From Dromiciops gliroides (taxonomy: Eukaryota > Chordata > Mammalia > Microbiotheria > Microbiotheriidae), in assembly GCF_019393635.1 (NCBI RefSeq), contig NC_057862.1, forward strand, positions 91,206,159 through 91,270,158: a stretch of DNA of 64,000 bases. Reading direction: 5' to 3'. Below are positions 23,906-35,246 of this stretch, piece after piece. The first letter of the stretch is position 1. Every line of letters starts with the position of its first letter. The translations under genes and the position numbers were made by a program. A model generated the notes under the pieces. It was not told the origin of the DNA, ran no database searches, and saw nothing but the letters and a program-made list of their open reading frames with translations.

Positions 23906-24128
23906 GGTTCCATTTGCATAACCTACCTTATAGGACTGACTATTGGTAGGGAAAACACTTGGTAAATCTTTAAGCACTAGAGAAAGAAGAGAAATAGGTT
24001 GGAAAACACTAAGGAAAAATGAAAAAGAAGTGAGCTAGTCATGCATGTATGTTACAAGAGTGAGGGTAGTTTTCACTTTGGGGACAGGCCCAGGCTGGAC
24101 ATGCTTCATTTCCCTCCATGCTGTGCTT

Positions 24129-24277
24129 TTTTTTTTTTTTTTTGAGGCAATTGGGGTTAAGTGACTTGCCCAGGGTCACACAGCTAGTAAGTGTTAAGTG
24201 TCTGAGGCCGGATTTGAACTCAGGTACTCCTGACTCCAGGGCCGATGCTCTATCCACTGCGCCATCTAGCTGCCCCT
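24129..24277 (-). mobile_element. tRNA-derived SINE, B form
   Basis: GAGGCAATTGGGG, GTTAAGTG, TACTCCTGACTCC and CTCTATCC. TSD catgctgtgctt at 24117-24128 and 24278-24289. Confidence 0.95.
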
Positions 24278-24296
24278 CATGCTGTGCTTCTGACAC

Positions 24297-24500
24297 TCCT
24301 GGCCTACACTTCTATGCCACCACATCCTCATGGGTAGCTTCTCCCTACCCACTCAGGTTTTCCAGTTCCTTTTTAGGTGTTGCTTCCCTCATTCAAATGC
24401 AAACTCTTTGAGGTCAGGGACTGTATTTTTTTTTTTTGTATTTGTATGCCTAGCTCTTAGAGCAGTACCTGGCATATAGTAAGTGATTAATACATGCTTC
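24297..24500 (+). mobile_element. L2 LINE 3' end
   Basis: 'caaactctttgaggtcagggactgta ... gcagtacctggcatatagtaagtgattaatacatgctt'. Confidence 0.65.
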
Positions 24501-24639
24501 TCACTTTGCCTAACCAAATGGGCAACTGAGTTCTGTACTGGTATCTATGAAACATTAAACTGAAGGAAGGCTTCCTACATGTTTCACAGTATGAAGAATG
24601 TACAAAAGTCACTAGTCAAGAATCAAATAGGCTACAGTT

Positions 24640-24780
24640 ATAGGGTAAGGGAATAAGCATTTATAGAGCACCTACTGTGTGCTGAATGCGAAGTACAAAT
24701 ATTATCTCATTTGATCCTCACTACCCCATACAGATGACTTACTATCTGTGGCAGTGGAGAGAATCTTCATGATGATGAAA
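24640..24780 (-). mobile_element. MIR-like / L2-like fragment
   Basis: 'agcatttatagagcacctactgtgtgctgaatgcg ... attatctcatttgatcctcac' is the reverse end of a MIR-type element. Confidence 0.55.
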
Positions 24781-24784
24781 TCAT

Positions 24785-25530
24785 GAATTCTCTGGAGTAA
24801 TAATTATTTTCTCCTCATTCTCAAGTCACTGACTTTAATTGACATTAGCGCTCTTATTGGATACTGCTTCACTGCTGCTATGTGACATATTTTGTGACTT
24901 CCTCTGAGGGAGGGTTTTTGTTTGTTTGTTTTTAATAGGATGCTCTGAAGGTGGTGGTGTATTATTAGGTATATTAAGGAACCAGCTAAGGGCTGGATAT
25001 CAGTGAACATAAAGGACAATTTCTAATGAGAAACTTAGATTAAGTAGCAAAGACCTTCTATAAAAGATCTTCAATAACTGGGCAGAAAAATTAAGTTATT
25101 TTCATGTGACTTTAGGTAGTATTTGTAACATGGGACTCACTTTCTCATGAAAATATGTTGCTATCACATAATCTTTACTTTGACAATGGATTTCCACTTA
25201 GTTATTTTCTTATGCTAGTGATTTCAAGTCACCTGTGTCTAGGAAAAATTTATAATTAAGAAATAAAATGGTATTCCTGGATTTCCAGACTAAAGTGCAG
25301 AGGTAAGAGAGGGAGAATTGCTGTGTGACCTACCTCACAAGACTGTTGGGAAAGCTTGTGTGACCAAAGGGGAGTTCTCTCCATCATCTGAAGCAGGAAT
25401 GTTGAAGGGCAAGAGGAGACATGGCAGTGGTGGACATATGCTTGTCAGTTGGCCTGTGAAGGAATTTATGGACCCCAAACTCCTGGGTATTTTTTGCCCT
25501 TCTGTTTTCTTTCTTAAGCACAAGTAAGAG
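24785..25530. other. Intergenic DNA, nothing recognised
   Basis: No gene or repeat could be assigned between the MIR-like fragment and the L1 target site. Confidence 0.5.
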
Positions 25531-26605
25531 CACATAGCATAGTAAATGACTATAGTAATCTAGTATATGATAAACCCAAAGATCCAAACTTTTGGAACAA
25601 AAACTTCATTATTTGACAAAAACTGCTGGGAAAACTGGAAAACAGCATGGCAGAAACTAGGTATTGATCAACATCTCATACCATCTACTAAAATAAAGTC
25701 AAAATGGGTACATGATTTACACATAAAGAGTGATACCACAAGCAAATTAAGAGAGCATGGAATAGTTTATCAGATTTATGGACAGAGGAAGAATTTGGGA
25801 CCAAAGAAGATATAGAGAATAATACAAAATGTAAAATAGATAAGTTTGATTATGTAAAACTAAAAAGCTTTTGCACAAACAAAACTAATGTATTTATACC
25901 CTCTATGTATAATCCTTCTGTTTGCCCAAATACATATACAGTTCTTAAGAGTTATAAGTATTATTTTCCCATGTAGGGATATAAACAGTTTAACCTTGTT
26001 GAGTAACTTTTTTCCCCCTGTCTACTTTTTTAAACTTCTCTTGAGTCTTGTATGTTAAGATTGAATTTTCTATTCAGTTCTGGTATTTTCATCAGGAAAC
26101 CTTGAAAGTCCCCAATTTCATTGAATGTCCATCTTTTCCCCTGAAAGATAATGAACATTTTTGCTGGGTAATAGATTCTTGGCTGCAATCCAAGCTCCTT
26201 TGCCTTCTGAAATATCATATTCTAAGCCTTACACTCCTTTAATGTTGAAGCTGCCAGGTCCTGAGCAATCATGACTGTGGCTCCATGATATTTAAATTTC
26301 TTCTTTCTGGCTGCTCGGAATATTTTCTCCTTCACCTGATAATTCTGGAATTTGGCTATAATATTCCTTGGAGTTTTCCTTTTGGGGTCTCTTTCAGGAG
26401 GTGATCGGTAGATTCTTCCAATGATGATTTTATCCTCTGATTCTATAATATCAGGGCAGTTCTTCTTGATAATTTCTCAAAATAGGGTGTCCCAGACACT
26501 TTTTCTCATCATGGCTTTCAGGCAGTCCAATAATTCTCAAATTATCTTTCCTGGATCTGTTTTCCAGGTCAGTTGTCTTTCCAGTCAGGTATTTCACATT
26601 TTCTT

Positions 26606-26764
26606 TTCTTTTTTCTTTTTCTTTTTTTTATGGGGCAATGGGGGTTAAGTGACTTGCTCAGAGTCACACAGCTAGTAAGTGTCAAGTGTCTGAGGCCGGA
26701 TTTGAACTCAGGTGCTCCTGAATCCAAGGCCAGTGCTTTATCCACTGTGCCACCTAGCTGCCCC
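26606..26764 (-). mobile_element. tRNA-derived SINE, A-like, inside nested L1
   Basis: T-rich tail, GGGGCAATGGGGG, GTCAAGTG and GCTTTATCC, ending CTGCCCC. The TSD is blurred by the T-rich flank. Third nesting level. Confidence 0.9.
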
Positions 26765-27042
26765 TGTTTTTTCATCTTTTTGATTCTGCTTGACTGATTC
26801 CTGGTGTCTCATGGAGATATTATCTTCCAACTGTCCAGTTTTAATTTTTAAGGCATTGTTTTCTTCAGTGAGATTATGCACCTTTTTTCCATTTGGCCAG
26901 ATGAAAATTTTTTAAGGAATTGTTTTCTTCAGTCAATCTTTGTGCTTCTTTTTCCAAGCTGCTGATTCTTTTTTCATAATTTTCTTGTCTTGCTTTCATT
27001 TCTCTCCCCATTTTTTTCTTCTACCTCTCTCAATTGATTTTT

Positions 27043-27200
27043 TTTGTTTTGTTTTGTTTTTTTAAGTGAGGCAATTGGGGTTAAGTGACTTGCCCAGGGT
27101 CGCACAGCTAGTAAGTGTTAAGTGTCTGAGGCCGGATTTGAACTCAGGTACTCCTGACTTCAGGGCCGGTGCTCTATCCACTGTGCCACCTAGCTGCCCC
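27043..27200 (-). mobile_element. tRNA-derived SINE, B form, inside nested L1
   Basis: TSD tctcaattgattttt at 27028-27042 and 27201-27215. GAGGCAATTGGGG and CTCTATCC mark the B form. Confidence 0.95.
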
Positions 27201-29050
27201 TCTCAATTGATTTTTAAAATCCTTTTTGAGCTCTTCCAAGAAGGCTTTTTGTTCTTGAGACCAATTCATCTTCCCTCTTTAGGTTTCACATGTAGGCAAT
27301 TTGAGAGTATTGTCCTCATCTGAGTTTGTTTTTGCCTCTTCCCTGTGGACACAGAAGCTCTCAATGGTAAGAGCTCTTTTTTTGTTTCTTACTCATATTA
27401 CAGCTTATTATTATTATTTTTTAAAGTTGAGGTCTGCTCTGGGGGCACTAGGGTCCCTGTTTCAATCTTCTTGTGCTGGGGTATAGGGTCTGTGTCACTG
27501 GCTTTCTACACTGAGGCCTCTGTGGCTCATGGATCTCTCACCACCCTGGGGCTTGCTCCCAGAGAGCTGGAATGACTGGGTTTGGTCACAATGTCCTGTG
27601 GGTGGCCCTCCAACTTGCAGCCTGCCTTCTCAGGTGGTGCTAGTGAGTTTCACCACTGGCCTGCTGCACCACCAGCTTGTTGAGCCAGGATCCAGGGGCC
27701 TCAGTTGCTCAGCTGTGGCCTACAGCTCCCTGCTGACTTGCCCCAACCCCTTCCAAGCTGCGCTGTGCTGCAGTGCGCTGCACCTCCCTTTTGCCAAGTG
27801 AGACCATCCTTTCCTGAAGTCTTCTAAATTATCTCTGGTTGGAAGACTGTGTCTCTCTGTCTCTTTGCAGGTTCTGTAGTTTCAGAATCTGTCCAGAGGC
27901 TTGATTTAATGTTCTTTTTGAGGTTACTGAGGGAGAGCTCAGGCAAACTCACTGGCTTCTCCCCGCCATCTTGGCTCCACCCAACCCCAAACAAAACTAA
28001 TGTGACCAAGATTATAAAGGAAGCAGAAAACTGGGGGAAAATTTTTGCAACAAGTATCTCTGATAAAAGCTTCATTTCTCAAATATATAGAGAACTGAGT
28101 CAAATTTATAAAGATAGAAGTTATTCCCCAATTTATAAATGGTCAAAGGATATGAACAGGCAGTTTTCAGACAAAGAAATCAAACCTATCTATAGTCATA
28201 TGAAGAAATGCTCTATATCACTATTGATCAAAGAAATACAAATTAAAACAACTCTGAGGTGTCATCTCACACCTATCAGAGTGGCAAATATAACAAAAAA
28301 GGAAAATATTGGATGTTGGAGGAGATGTGGGAAAACTGGGACACTAATCCACTATTGGTGAAGTTGTGAACTGATTCAACCATTCTGGAGAGCAATTTGG
28401 AACTATGCCCAAAGGGCCATAAAACTGTATATTCTTTGATCTATCAATACCACTGCTAGGTTTTTATCCCCAAAACACCCCCGCCCCAAAAGAGAAAAAG
28501 ACCTATTTGTACAAAAATATTTATAGCAGCTCTTTTTGTGGTGGCTAAGAATTGGAAATCAAAGGAATGCCCATCATTTGGGAAATGGCTAAACAAGCTG
28601 TGGTATATGATTGTGATGGAATATGATTGTGCTTATAAGAAATGCCAAGCAGGATGATTTCAGATAGTCCTGGAAAGACTTGTGTGAACTGATATATAGT
28701 GAGGTGAGGAGAACCAGAATGTTGTGCACAGTGACAGCAATACTGTTTGATGAAGAATTGTGAATGAATTAACTATTTCCAGCCAATACAATGATCCAAG
28801 ATGATCCAAAGGACTAATGATAAAACATATTATCCACCTCCAAAGAAAGGACTGATATTGATTGAACACAGAATGAAGCATGTTATTTTTCACTTTCATT
28901 TTTTTCTCCAAGTTTTCTTATACCAAATGACTAATATGGCAATGTTTTACATAATTGCACATGTATAACCTCTCTCTGATTGCTTACTGCCTCAGGGAGG
29001 GATGAGGGGAGGGAGGGAAGGAAAGTTAAAATTTGGAACTCAAAACTTTA

Positions 29051-29215
29051 TTTTTTTTTCTTTTCTTTTTTTTTTTTTTGTGGGGCAATGGGGGTTAAGT
29101 GACTTGCCCAGGGTCACACAGCTAGTAAGTGTTAAGTGTCTGAGGCCGGATTTGAACTCAGGTACTCCTGAATCCAGGGCCAGTGCTTTAACCACTGTGC
29201 CATCTAGCTGCCCCT
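29051..29215 (-). mobile_element. tRNA-derived SINE, mixed form, in L1 3' UTR
   Basis: TSD gaactcaaaacttta at 29036-29050 and 29216-29230. The long T-rich tail is interrupted by C. GTTAAGTG (B-like) is combined with TGAATCC and GCTTTAACC (A-like). Confidence 0.95.
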
Positions 29216-29250
29216 GAACTCAAAACTTTAAATAAAAACACATAGTATAG

Positions 29251-29590
29251 TTGCCAGTGGTTATACATGGCCTTAAAGTCTGACAAGCCTAAGACTTTCC
29301 CAGTCTTGGACAGTAACCAGGGAGGCTAGTGTCATGGGGGATAGGGGTGGGAAAGCGATCTAGACCTTACAACCCTTGCTATTTTGTCATGACTTGCTCA
29401 GATAGTATAGGGCTGAGATCAATGGGGAGAGTTGGTTAAACAGCCTCCAAAGTGCCTTCACCTTCCAGGGATAGTTTAATGAACTAAGGCTTTATGTTTC
29501 TGTGTTTGTTTATGGACTCTTGTGAGTCCTCAGCACCTTCTGCATTTTCTGTGATGGTTGAAATAAACTAATGAATGAATTAAAAAAAAC
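29251..29590. other. Intergenic DNA, nothing recognised
   Basis: No assignable repeat or gene between the two L1 copies. Confidence 0.5.
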
Positions 29591-29649
29591 ATTATTAAGT
29601 ATTTACTATATGCCTTGCACTGTGCTAAGTGTAAGACAATATTTTAAAA

Positions 29650-32487
29650 GAGACCAGCTAAGAAATAGAGTGGTGGATCAATGGAATAGGTTAGGCATAG
29701 GAGACACAGTAGTAAATGACTTCTGTAATGTACTGTTTGATAAACCCAAAGACTCTAGCTTCTGGGATAGGAACTCAGCATTTGACAAAAACTGCTGGAA
29801 AAACTGGAAGATAGTATGGTAGAAACTAGGCATAGTTACATCCTACACTTCATACTAAAATAAGGTCAAAATGGGTACATGATTTAGACATAAAAGGTAG
29901 TACCATAAAAGGTAGGTAAATTAGGAGAAGGAACAGTTTAGCTCTCAGATTTATGGAAAGGAGAATAGTTTATGACCAAACTAGAGATAGAGAATATTAT
30001 GAAATGCAAAATGGATGATTTTGATTACATTAAATTAAAAAGGTTTTGTACAAACAGAGGCAATGCATCCAAAATTAGAAAGGTGAGAGAAAGCTTGGAA
30101 ACAATTTTTATAGCCAGTATTTCTGATAAAGGTCTAATTTCTAAAATATATTGGGAACTAAATCAAATTTATAAGATTCCAAGTCATTCCCCTATTTAGA
30201 AGTGGTCAAAGGATATGAACAGGAAGTTTTCTGATGAAATCAGAGCTATCTATTGCCATATGAAAAAATGCTCTAAATCACTATTCTTTCAATTTCTATT
30301 TTAGCTGCTTCTTCTAGAATTTCAGGGCAATTTTCCCTGAGAATATCTTGGAAGATGGTGTCTAAGCTCTTTCCTTGATCATGATTTTCAGGTAGACCAA
30401 TAATTTTCAAATTATCTCTCCTGGACTTATTTTCCAGGTCAGCAGTTTTTCCCAGAAAATACTTCACATTGCCCTCTAGTTTTTTATTCATTTGGATTTG
30501 CTTTATTGTGTCTTGGTTTCTCATAAAGTCACTGGCTTCCATTTGTTCAATCCTAATTCTTAGGCAATTATTTTCAACCTTTTCCATTTGGCCAATTTGA
30601 CTTTTCAAGCTGTTGAATTTTTTCTCATGTCTTTCCTGCGTCACCCTCATTTCTCTTTCCATTTTTTCCTCTACCTCCTTAACTTTATCTTCAAAGTCCT
30701 TTTTGAGCACCTCTATGGCCTGAGACCAATTCATATTTTTCTTGGAAGCTTTAGATATAGGGGCCCTGATGTTGACATCTTCCTCTGAGGGTGCCCCTTG
30801 GTCTTCCTTGTTACTGAAGATACTTTCTATGGTCCTAACCTTTCTCTGTCAGCTCATCTTGCCTTTCTTTTACTTGACTTTTAGCTCCTTAAAGTGGGGC
30901 AACTGTTTCCAGGCTGCAGTATCCCAAGCAGTCCCAGGTGGTATGATTTAAGGAGAATCAGGTTCTCTCCTCACCCGGCCTGTTTTCTGGCCCTAGATGA
31001 CCCCAGACCAACTTGCCAATCAACCAGCTTTGTGTGTTGTGGTTGTTAGCTCTGACAAGCCTGTGCCCCTCCCCCACCTGGGCCACTGCTACTCAAGCCT
31101 TCCTCCTGGTTCTCAGCAGGGTTGTAAAGTCCAAGTTCTGCCTTAGCACCCATATAGACCCCTGTAGTCTCCTCCCTGCCCAGGGCTCAGCCCACTCACC
31201 AGACTGTGAGCTTAGTTCCAGATGACACTGGTGCTTCAGCTGATTCAGAGGCTCTGGGGGTCTCCTTCTCTGGTGAGGCCTTCCTGGGACTGGATCTGTG
31301 TCAGGGTGACTGAGGGGTTGGGCTCAACTCCTGTATTAGCACAGCAGCTCCCTCCTTCTGACCTTCCAAGCCGTTCTTGGTTAGAAGATGATTTCAGCAC
31401 ATTCTTCTGTGAGTTTTGCTGCTCCGGGCATTTTCCTATGGCGTTATTTGGATGTTTTTTGGTGCGATTGTGTCATGAGTTCGGGAGCTCACTGACTTTC
31501 CTCTGCCATCTTGGCTCTGCCCTGGAAGTCCGATCTAACTGGACTTCCTCTAAATCACTATTGATTAGAGAAATGCAAATTAAAACAGTTCTGAGGTACT
31601 ACCTCACACCTATCAGATTGGCTAATATGACAAAAAAAGGAAAATAATAAATGTTGGAGAAGCTGTGGAAAAATTGGAACACTAATGCATTGTTGGTGGA
31701 GCTATGAACTGATCCAACCATTCTGGAGAACAGTTTGGAACTATGTCCAAAGGGGTATGGGACTGTTCATACCATTTGACCCAGCAATACCTCTATTAGG
31801 TCTTTTCCCCAAAGAGATCATAAAAAAGGGAAAAGGACCCACATGTACAACAATATTTATAGCTGCTCTTTTTGTGGTGGCAAGGAATTGGAAATTGAGG
31901 GGATGCCCATCAATTGGGGAATGGCTGGACAAGTTGTGGTATATGAATGTAATGGAATACTATTGTGCTATAAGAAACAATGAGCAGGCAGATTTCAGAG
32001 AAACCTGTAAGGACTTACATGAACTGATGCTGAGTGAGATGAGCAAAACCAGGAGAACATTGTACACAGTATCAACAACATTGTGTGTTGATCAACTGTG
32101 ATAGACTTGACTCTTCTCAGTAATACAATGGTCCAAGATAGTTCCAAAGGACTCATGATGGAAAATGCTCTCCAAATCCAGAAAAAAGAACTGTGGAATC
32201 TAGATGCAGATTGAACCATACTATTTCTACTTTTTTGTTTTTGTTTTTTTTAGGTTTTTCCCTTTTGTTCTGATTCTTCTTTCACAGCATAACTAATGCA
32301 GAAATATGTTTAATGTGATTGTACCTATATAACCTATATCAGATTGTTTGCTGTCTTGGGGACGGGGGAGGGAGGGGAGGGGGGGAGAAAAATTTGGAAC
32401 TAGAAATCTTATAAAAACAAATGTTGAAAACTATCTCTACGTGTAACTAGAAAATAATAAAATACTTTTATGATAAAAAAATAAATT
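29650..32487 (+). mobile_element. L1 LINE copy 2, 5'-truncated, interrupted
   Basis: Sense L1 ORF2 C-terminal part in two blocks, about 29650-30285 and 31563-32487. Motifs include CKMDDFDYIKLKRFCTN, SISDKGLISKIYWELNQIY and KKCSKSL up to the break. After the insert come LIREMQIKTVLRYYLTPIRL, WNYVQRGMGLFIPFDPAIPL and EWLDKLWYMNVMEYYCAIRN. The 3' UTR has the 'gttgaaaactatctctac ... aataaaatac' end and an A-rich tail. Stops and frameshifts make it a dead copy. Confidence 0.85.
30286..31547 (-). mobile_element. L1-type ORF1 element nested in L1 copy 2
   Basis: Antisense insertion bounded by the perfect 15-base TSD ctctaaatcactatt at 30271-30285 and 31548-31562. The - strand starts near 'agagccaagatggcagag'. 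It carries an open ORF1 part of 153 codons (30734-30273, the last few bases in the flank), with a coiled-coil region rich in E and K, then NKSRRDNLKIIGLPENHDQG and FQDILRENCPEILEEAAKIE. It ends inside ORF1 with no poly(A) tract. Confidence 0.85.
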
Positions 32488-32545
32488 TAAAAAAGATACC
32501 CTTCTTGCCCTCAGGGAGCCTACATTCTAATAGGGGAAGATCACA

Positions 32546-32771
32546 CAGTGGAGTAGTTGACCAGGAAGGGGTGTTTTGTTCTGATGTGGAAAGGATGGGG
32601 GAGGAGAGGTAGATGGTAAGATCACCTGGGACTTTGGTGGAATGGAATATAGAGCTGAAACATGGTCTGGTATCTAGGGTTAGCCAACAGTGGGCTAAGT
32701 AAGTTAGTTGGCTTACATTGAGTTACCAGTCAACTACATTAGACTCCAGGGAAGGCGCTCCAAAGAGGAGT
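32546..32771. other. Intergenic DNA, nothing recognised
   Basis: Short stretch up to the inverted duplication; no assignment. Confidence 0.5.
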
Positions 32772-32977
32772 TTTCAGAGGAAATCTATGAAGCTTACGCT
32801 TCCTGAAAGCAGTTATTTATTCCACACTGAGACCTGGTACTCATCACCTCTCTGCACCAAAGACATTCCTTGAAAGAGTTACCCTTAGGAAGACAACAGT
32901 GGTATCTAGTTAGCAGTACCACAGATGATCTCTGTGGATAATGACAGAAGACTCCATTCATGAGTCTGGCCCTAATT
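32772..32977 (+). repeat. Inverted duplication, left arm
   Basis: 206 bases whose reverse complement is found at 34244-34449 with, by hand count, 16 mismatches and no net gap (about 92% identity). It begins tttcagaggaaatctatgaa and ends gagtctggccctaatt. The family, if any, is not recognised. Confidence 0.9.
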
Positions 32978-33168
32978 GCTCCAGTGGTCGAGGGCTGGAT
33001 TTTGAGAGGCCCAGGTGTGAAGGTTCAGGTCTTAGGTCTGATGTGTAGGGTGCTGATCCAGGTGAGTAGGAATGGGTCAGCAGTACCAGGCAGATGATGA
33101 GATGACCTGGTTGGGTTGTTGGGTAAAATGTGAGGCAATTCCAGACTTGATAACTATATTGTACTTTT

Positions 33169-33328
33169 TTTTTTTTAATTTTTGCAGGGCAATGAGGGTT
33201 AAGTGACTTGCCCAGGGTCACACAGCTAGTTAAGTGTCAAGTGTCTGAGGCTGGATTTGAACTTGGGTACTCCGGGTACTCCTGAATCCAAGGCCAGTGC
33301 TTTATCCACTACACCACCTAGCTGCCCC
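33169..33328 (-). mobile_element. tRNA-derived SINE, A form
   Basis: TSD actatattgtactttt at 33153-33168 and 33329-33344. A small internal tandem duplication (gggtactccgggtactcc) starts near 33266. Confidence 0.95.
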
Positions 33329-33339
33329 ACTATATTGTA

Positions 33340-33805
33340 CTTTTAGGATCTACTCAGGCCAACACACCTCAAGAGGCCTTTCCTGATTTCCTCAATTTTT
33401 AAGAATTTTGTCTTCCCTCCATCACGATCCTTTATCCTCTATATTTATTTATTTATTTGTCTGCTTGCTCATTTATTTATTTAATTGTTCATTCATTTAT
33501 TTATTTTGCGGGGCAATGAGGGTTAAGCAACTTACCCAGGGTCACACAGCTGGTAAGTGTCAAGTGTTTGAGGCCAGATTTGACCTCAAGTCCTCCTGAA
33601 TCCAGGGCCAGTGCTTTATCCACTACGCCACTTAGCTGCTCCCTATCCTTTATATTTATATAGCTATGAACATATGTATTCCTCTTAACAGAATGCAAGC
33701 TGCTGACAGGCAGTACCATCTTGTTGAATTTGTATGTGTCTCCAGTTTTTAGCATGTGCCTGTCACCTCGTGGGCACTTAATAAGTGTTTGTTGATCCAT
33801 AATTG
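33340..33805 (+). mobile_element. L2 LINE 3' end, split by a SINE
   Basis: Ends 'gcatgtgcctgtcacctcgtgggcacttaataagtgtttgttgatcc', with an L2-like pyrimidine-rich upstream part. The SINE at 33449-33643 interrupts it. Confidence 0.6.
33449..33643 (-). mobile_element. tRNA-derived SINE, A form, with TTTA-rich tail
   Basis: The tail complement is a (TTTA)-rich microsatellite at 33449-33503. TSD tatcctctatatttat (33433-33448) and tatcctttatatttat (33644-33659), one mismatch. Confidence 0.93.
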
Positions 33806-34243
33806 GCCAGGGTGATGCAGAATCAAGGGTCTATCAGGTGGCAATTTTGTTAGTTTTTAATCTTCAAAACATCTGTAAATCAGCTCAGCCTGTAATGTCA
33901 AGTGTAGTATACTTGCAACTGGAAAGTTTACTGCTGTTTTTTTTCTCAAGATGAGAGGAATTCCTGGTGATCCTGGAAAACAAAACCAAACATTTATCTA
34001 GTTGGAGGCAGGGAGGGAAGAGGTGGATATATGCTCCAATTAGAAGGGTTCTCGCAAGAAGAAATTCTTCCTAAAAGTCAATTTTACTTCTTATCTGAAA
34101 GTCATGTGGAAACACGGGCTGAATAAAAATACAGGTATCTTAATGTTTCAAAAATGAGACCTTGAATACGTTATGAAGTTATAGAGATAGATGGGAATTA
34201 TCTGTAATTATCTCATATCTAAGATAAATGCAGTCTGGCTTTT

Positions 34244-34449
34244 AATTAGGGCCAGACTCATGCACAAAGTCTTCTGTCATTATCCACAGAAATCATCTGT
34301 TGTACTGCTAACTAGATACCACTGTTCTCTTCCTAAGGGTAACTCTTTCAAGGACGGTTTTTGGTGCTGAGAAGTGACGAGTACCAGGTCTCAGTATGGA
34401 ATAAATAACTGCTTTCAAGAAGTGTAAGCTTCATAGATTTCCTCTGAAA
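34244..34449 (-). repeat. Inverted duplication, right arm
   Basis: Reverse-complement partner of 32772-32977. The spacer of 1266 bases holds two SINEs and an L2 3' end. Similarity stops sharply at both ends of each arm. Confidence 0.9.
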
Positions 34450-34739
34450 TGATGCAGATGCTGCTCCAGTAGCTTTCCTTATTGTCCCAGATGACTGCAA
34501 ACTTGTTTTTCTTTATTTAGAGTGAGACTTTTTACTCTTTCCCCTCCCCCAATGTTTTGGGTCTATAAGCTTAATATATTTCAGCATCCCCTGCCCCCTT
34601 AAGATGAAAAAGTTCTCTGCCAAGATAGGAACACTAAGACTTCAACTAACAATTTTTAAGCAATCAAATACAAGTAAAGTAATATTTAATTCTGGAGTAA
34701 AAGAAAATTGCCTCAACTGTCTTTAAAAGTTAATGGTTA

Positions 34740-34886
34740 GGGGCAGCTAGATGGCGCAGTGGATAGAGCACCGGGCCTGGATTCAGGAGTACCTGAGTTC
34801 AAATCTGGCCTCAGACACTTAACACTAACTAGCTGTGTGACCCTGGGCAAGTCACTTAACCCCAACTGCCTCACTAAAAAAAAAAA
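34740..34886 (+). mobile_element. tRNA-derived SINE, B form
   Basis: GATAGAGCACCGGG, CACTTAACAC, CCCCAACTGCCTCAC and a pure A tail. TSD aaaagttaatggt at 34725-34737 and 34887-34899. Confidence 0.95.
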
Positions 34887-35246
34887 AAAAGTTAATGGTG
34901 CAGGAGTATTTCCTGCTGTATAAATTTAAAAATTAATCAGCTATGTAATTGCATGTTTCATTTTTTGTTTAAATTTTTTTAAAATTCTGAACTTACACAT
35001 AAAAAAACCCAGAGTATTTCAATATATAGCAGAACACGAAGAGGAATGTATGTAAAACCATGAATCTTCATTTCATACCCATGCTTTAAAAAAAAAGACA
35101 CAGAATTCCATGTTTTTTCAGAACTGCTTCCTTCTTAACTTTCTTCTGTTCTATGCATTTTAAAAATTGTTTCATCCTTTTTTTGCATCACTGTTGCTAA
35201 CCCCTCTCCTCCCACCCCCAAATAAAAAGTTAGAGAGAAAAAGTGA

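Larger units (their letters stand above)
25892..27987 (-). mobile_element. L1-type ORF1 element nested in L1 copy 1
   Basis: The antisense insertion is bounded by a perfect 16-base TSD (caaacaaaactaatgt) at 25876-25891 and 27988-28003. On the - strand it begins near 'ggagccaagatggcgggg', the usual start of a full-length L1 5' UTR. It reaches an ORF1 C-terminal region (AKELGLQPRIYYPAKMFIIF, NEIGDFQGFL, PELNRKFNL at 26218-26030). It then stops about 140 bases later without an ORF2 or a poly(A) tract, resembling a half-L1 (HAL1) structure. Two SINEs lie inside it. Confidence 0.82.
25543..29238 (+). mobile_element. L1 LINE copy 1, 5'-truncated, interrupted
   Basis: Sense L1 ORF2 C-terminal region in two parts, 25543-25875 and 28004-29238. 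The second part encodes broken L1 ORF2 motifs: KDMNRQFSDKEIK, MKKCSISLLIKEIQIKTTL, LTPIRVANI, WRRCGKTGTLIHYW. The 12-base TSD is cacatagcatag at 25531-25542 and cacatagtatag at 29239-29250. A - strand L1 (25892-27987) splits it and a SINE (29051-29215) sits in its 3' end. It is inactive. Confidence 0.85.
29590..32545 (+). mobile_element. Ancient MIR/THER-like repeat split by L1 copy 2
   Basis: The left part (29590-29650), 'attaagtatttactatatgc ... tgcactgtgctaagtg', and the right part (32490-32545), 'cccttcttgccctcagggagcctacattctaat', are the two halves of one old element type. The same pattern is seen around 39560-39820 and 45245-45330. L1 copy 2 lies between them. Confidence 0.6.

Noticed and set aside
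24118-24411. Recurring peptide beginning RQLGLSDLPRVTQLVSVKCL in many places
   Set aside because: It is the translation of antisense copies of the SINE, with no conserved gene context.
30273-30734. 153-codon antisense open frame considered as a cellular coiled-coil gene
   Set aside because: The sequence and TSDs show it is the ORF1 part of an L1 insertion.
25543-32487. Endogenous retrovirus
   Set aside because: Motifs are those of L1 ORF1/ORF2; no LTR pair, primer-binding site, gag or env was seen.
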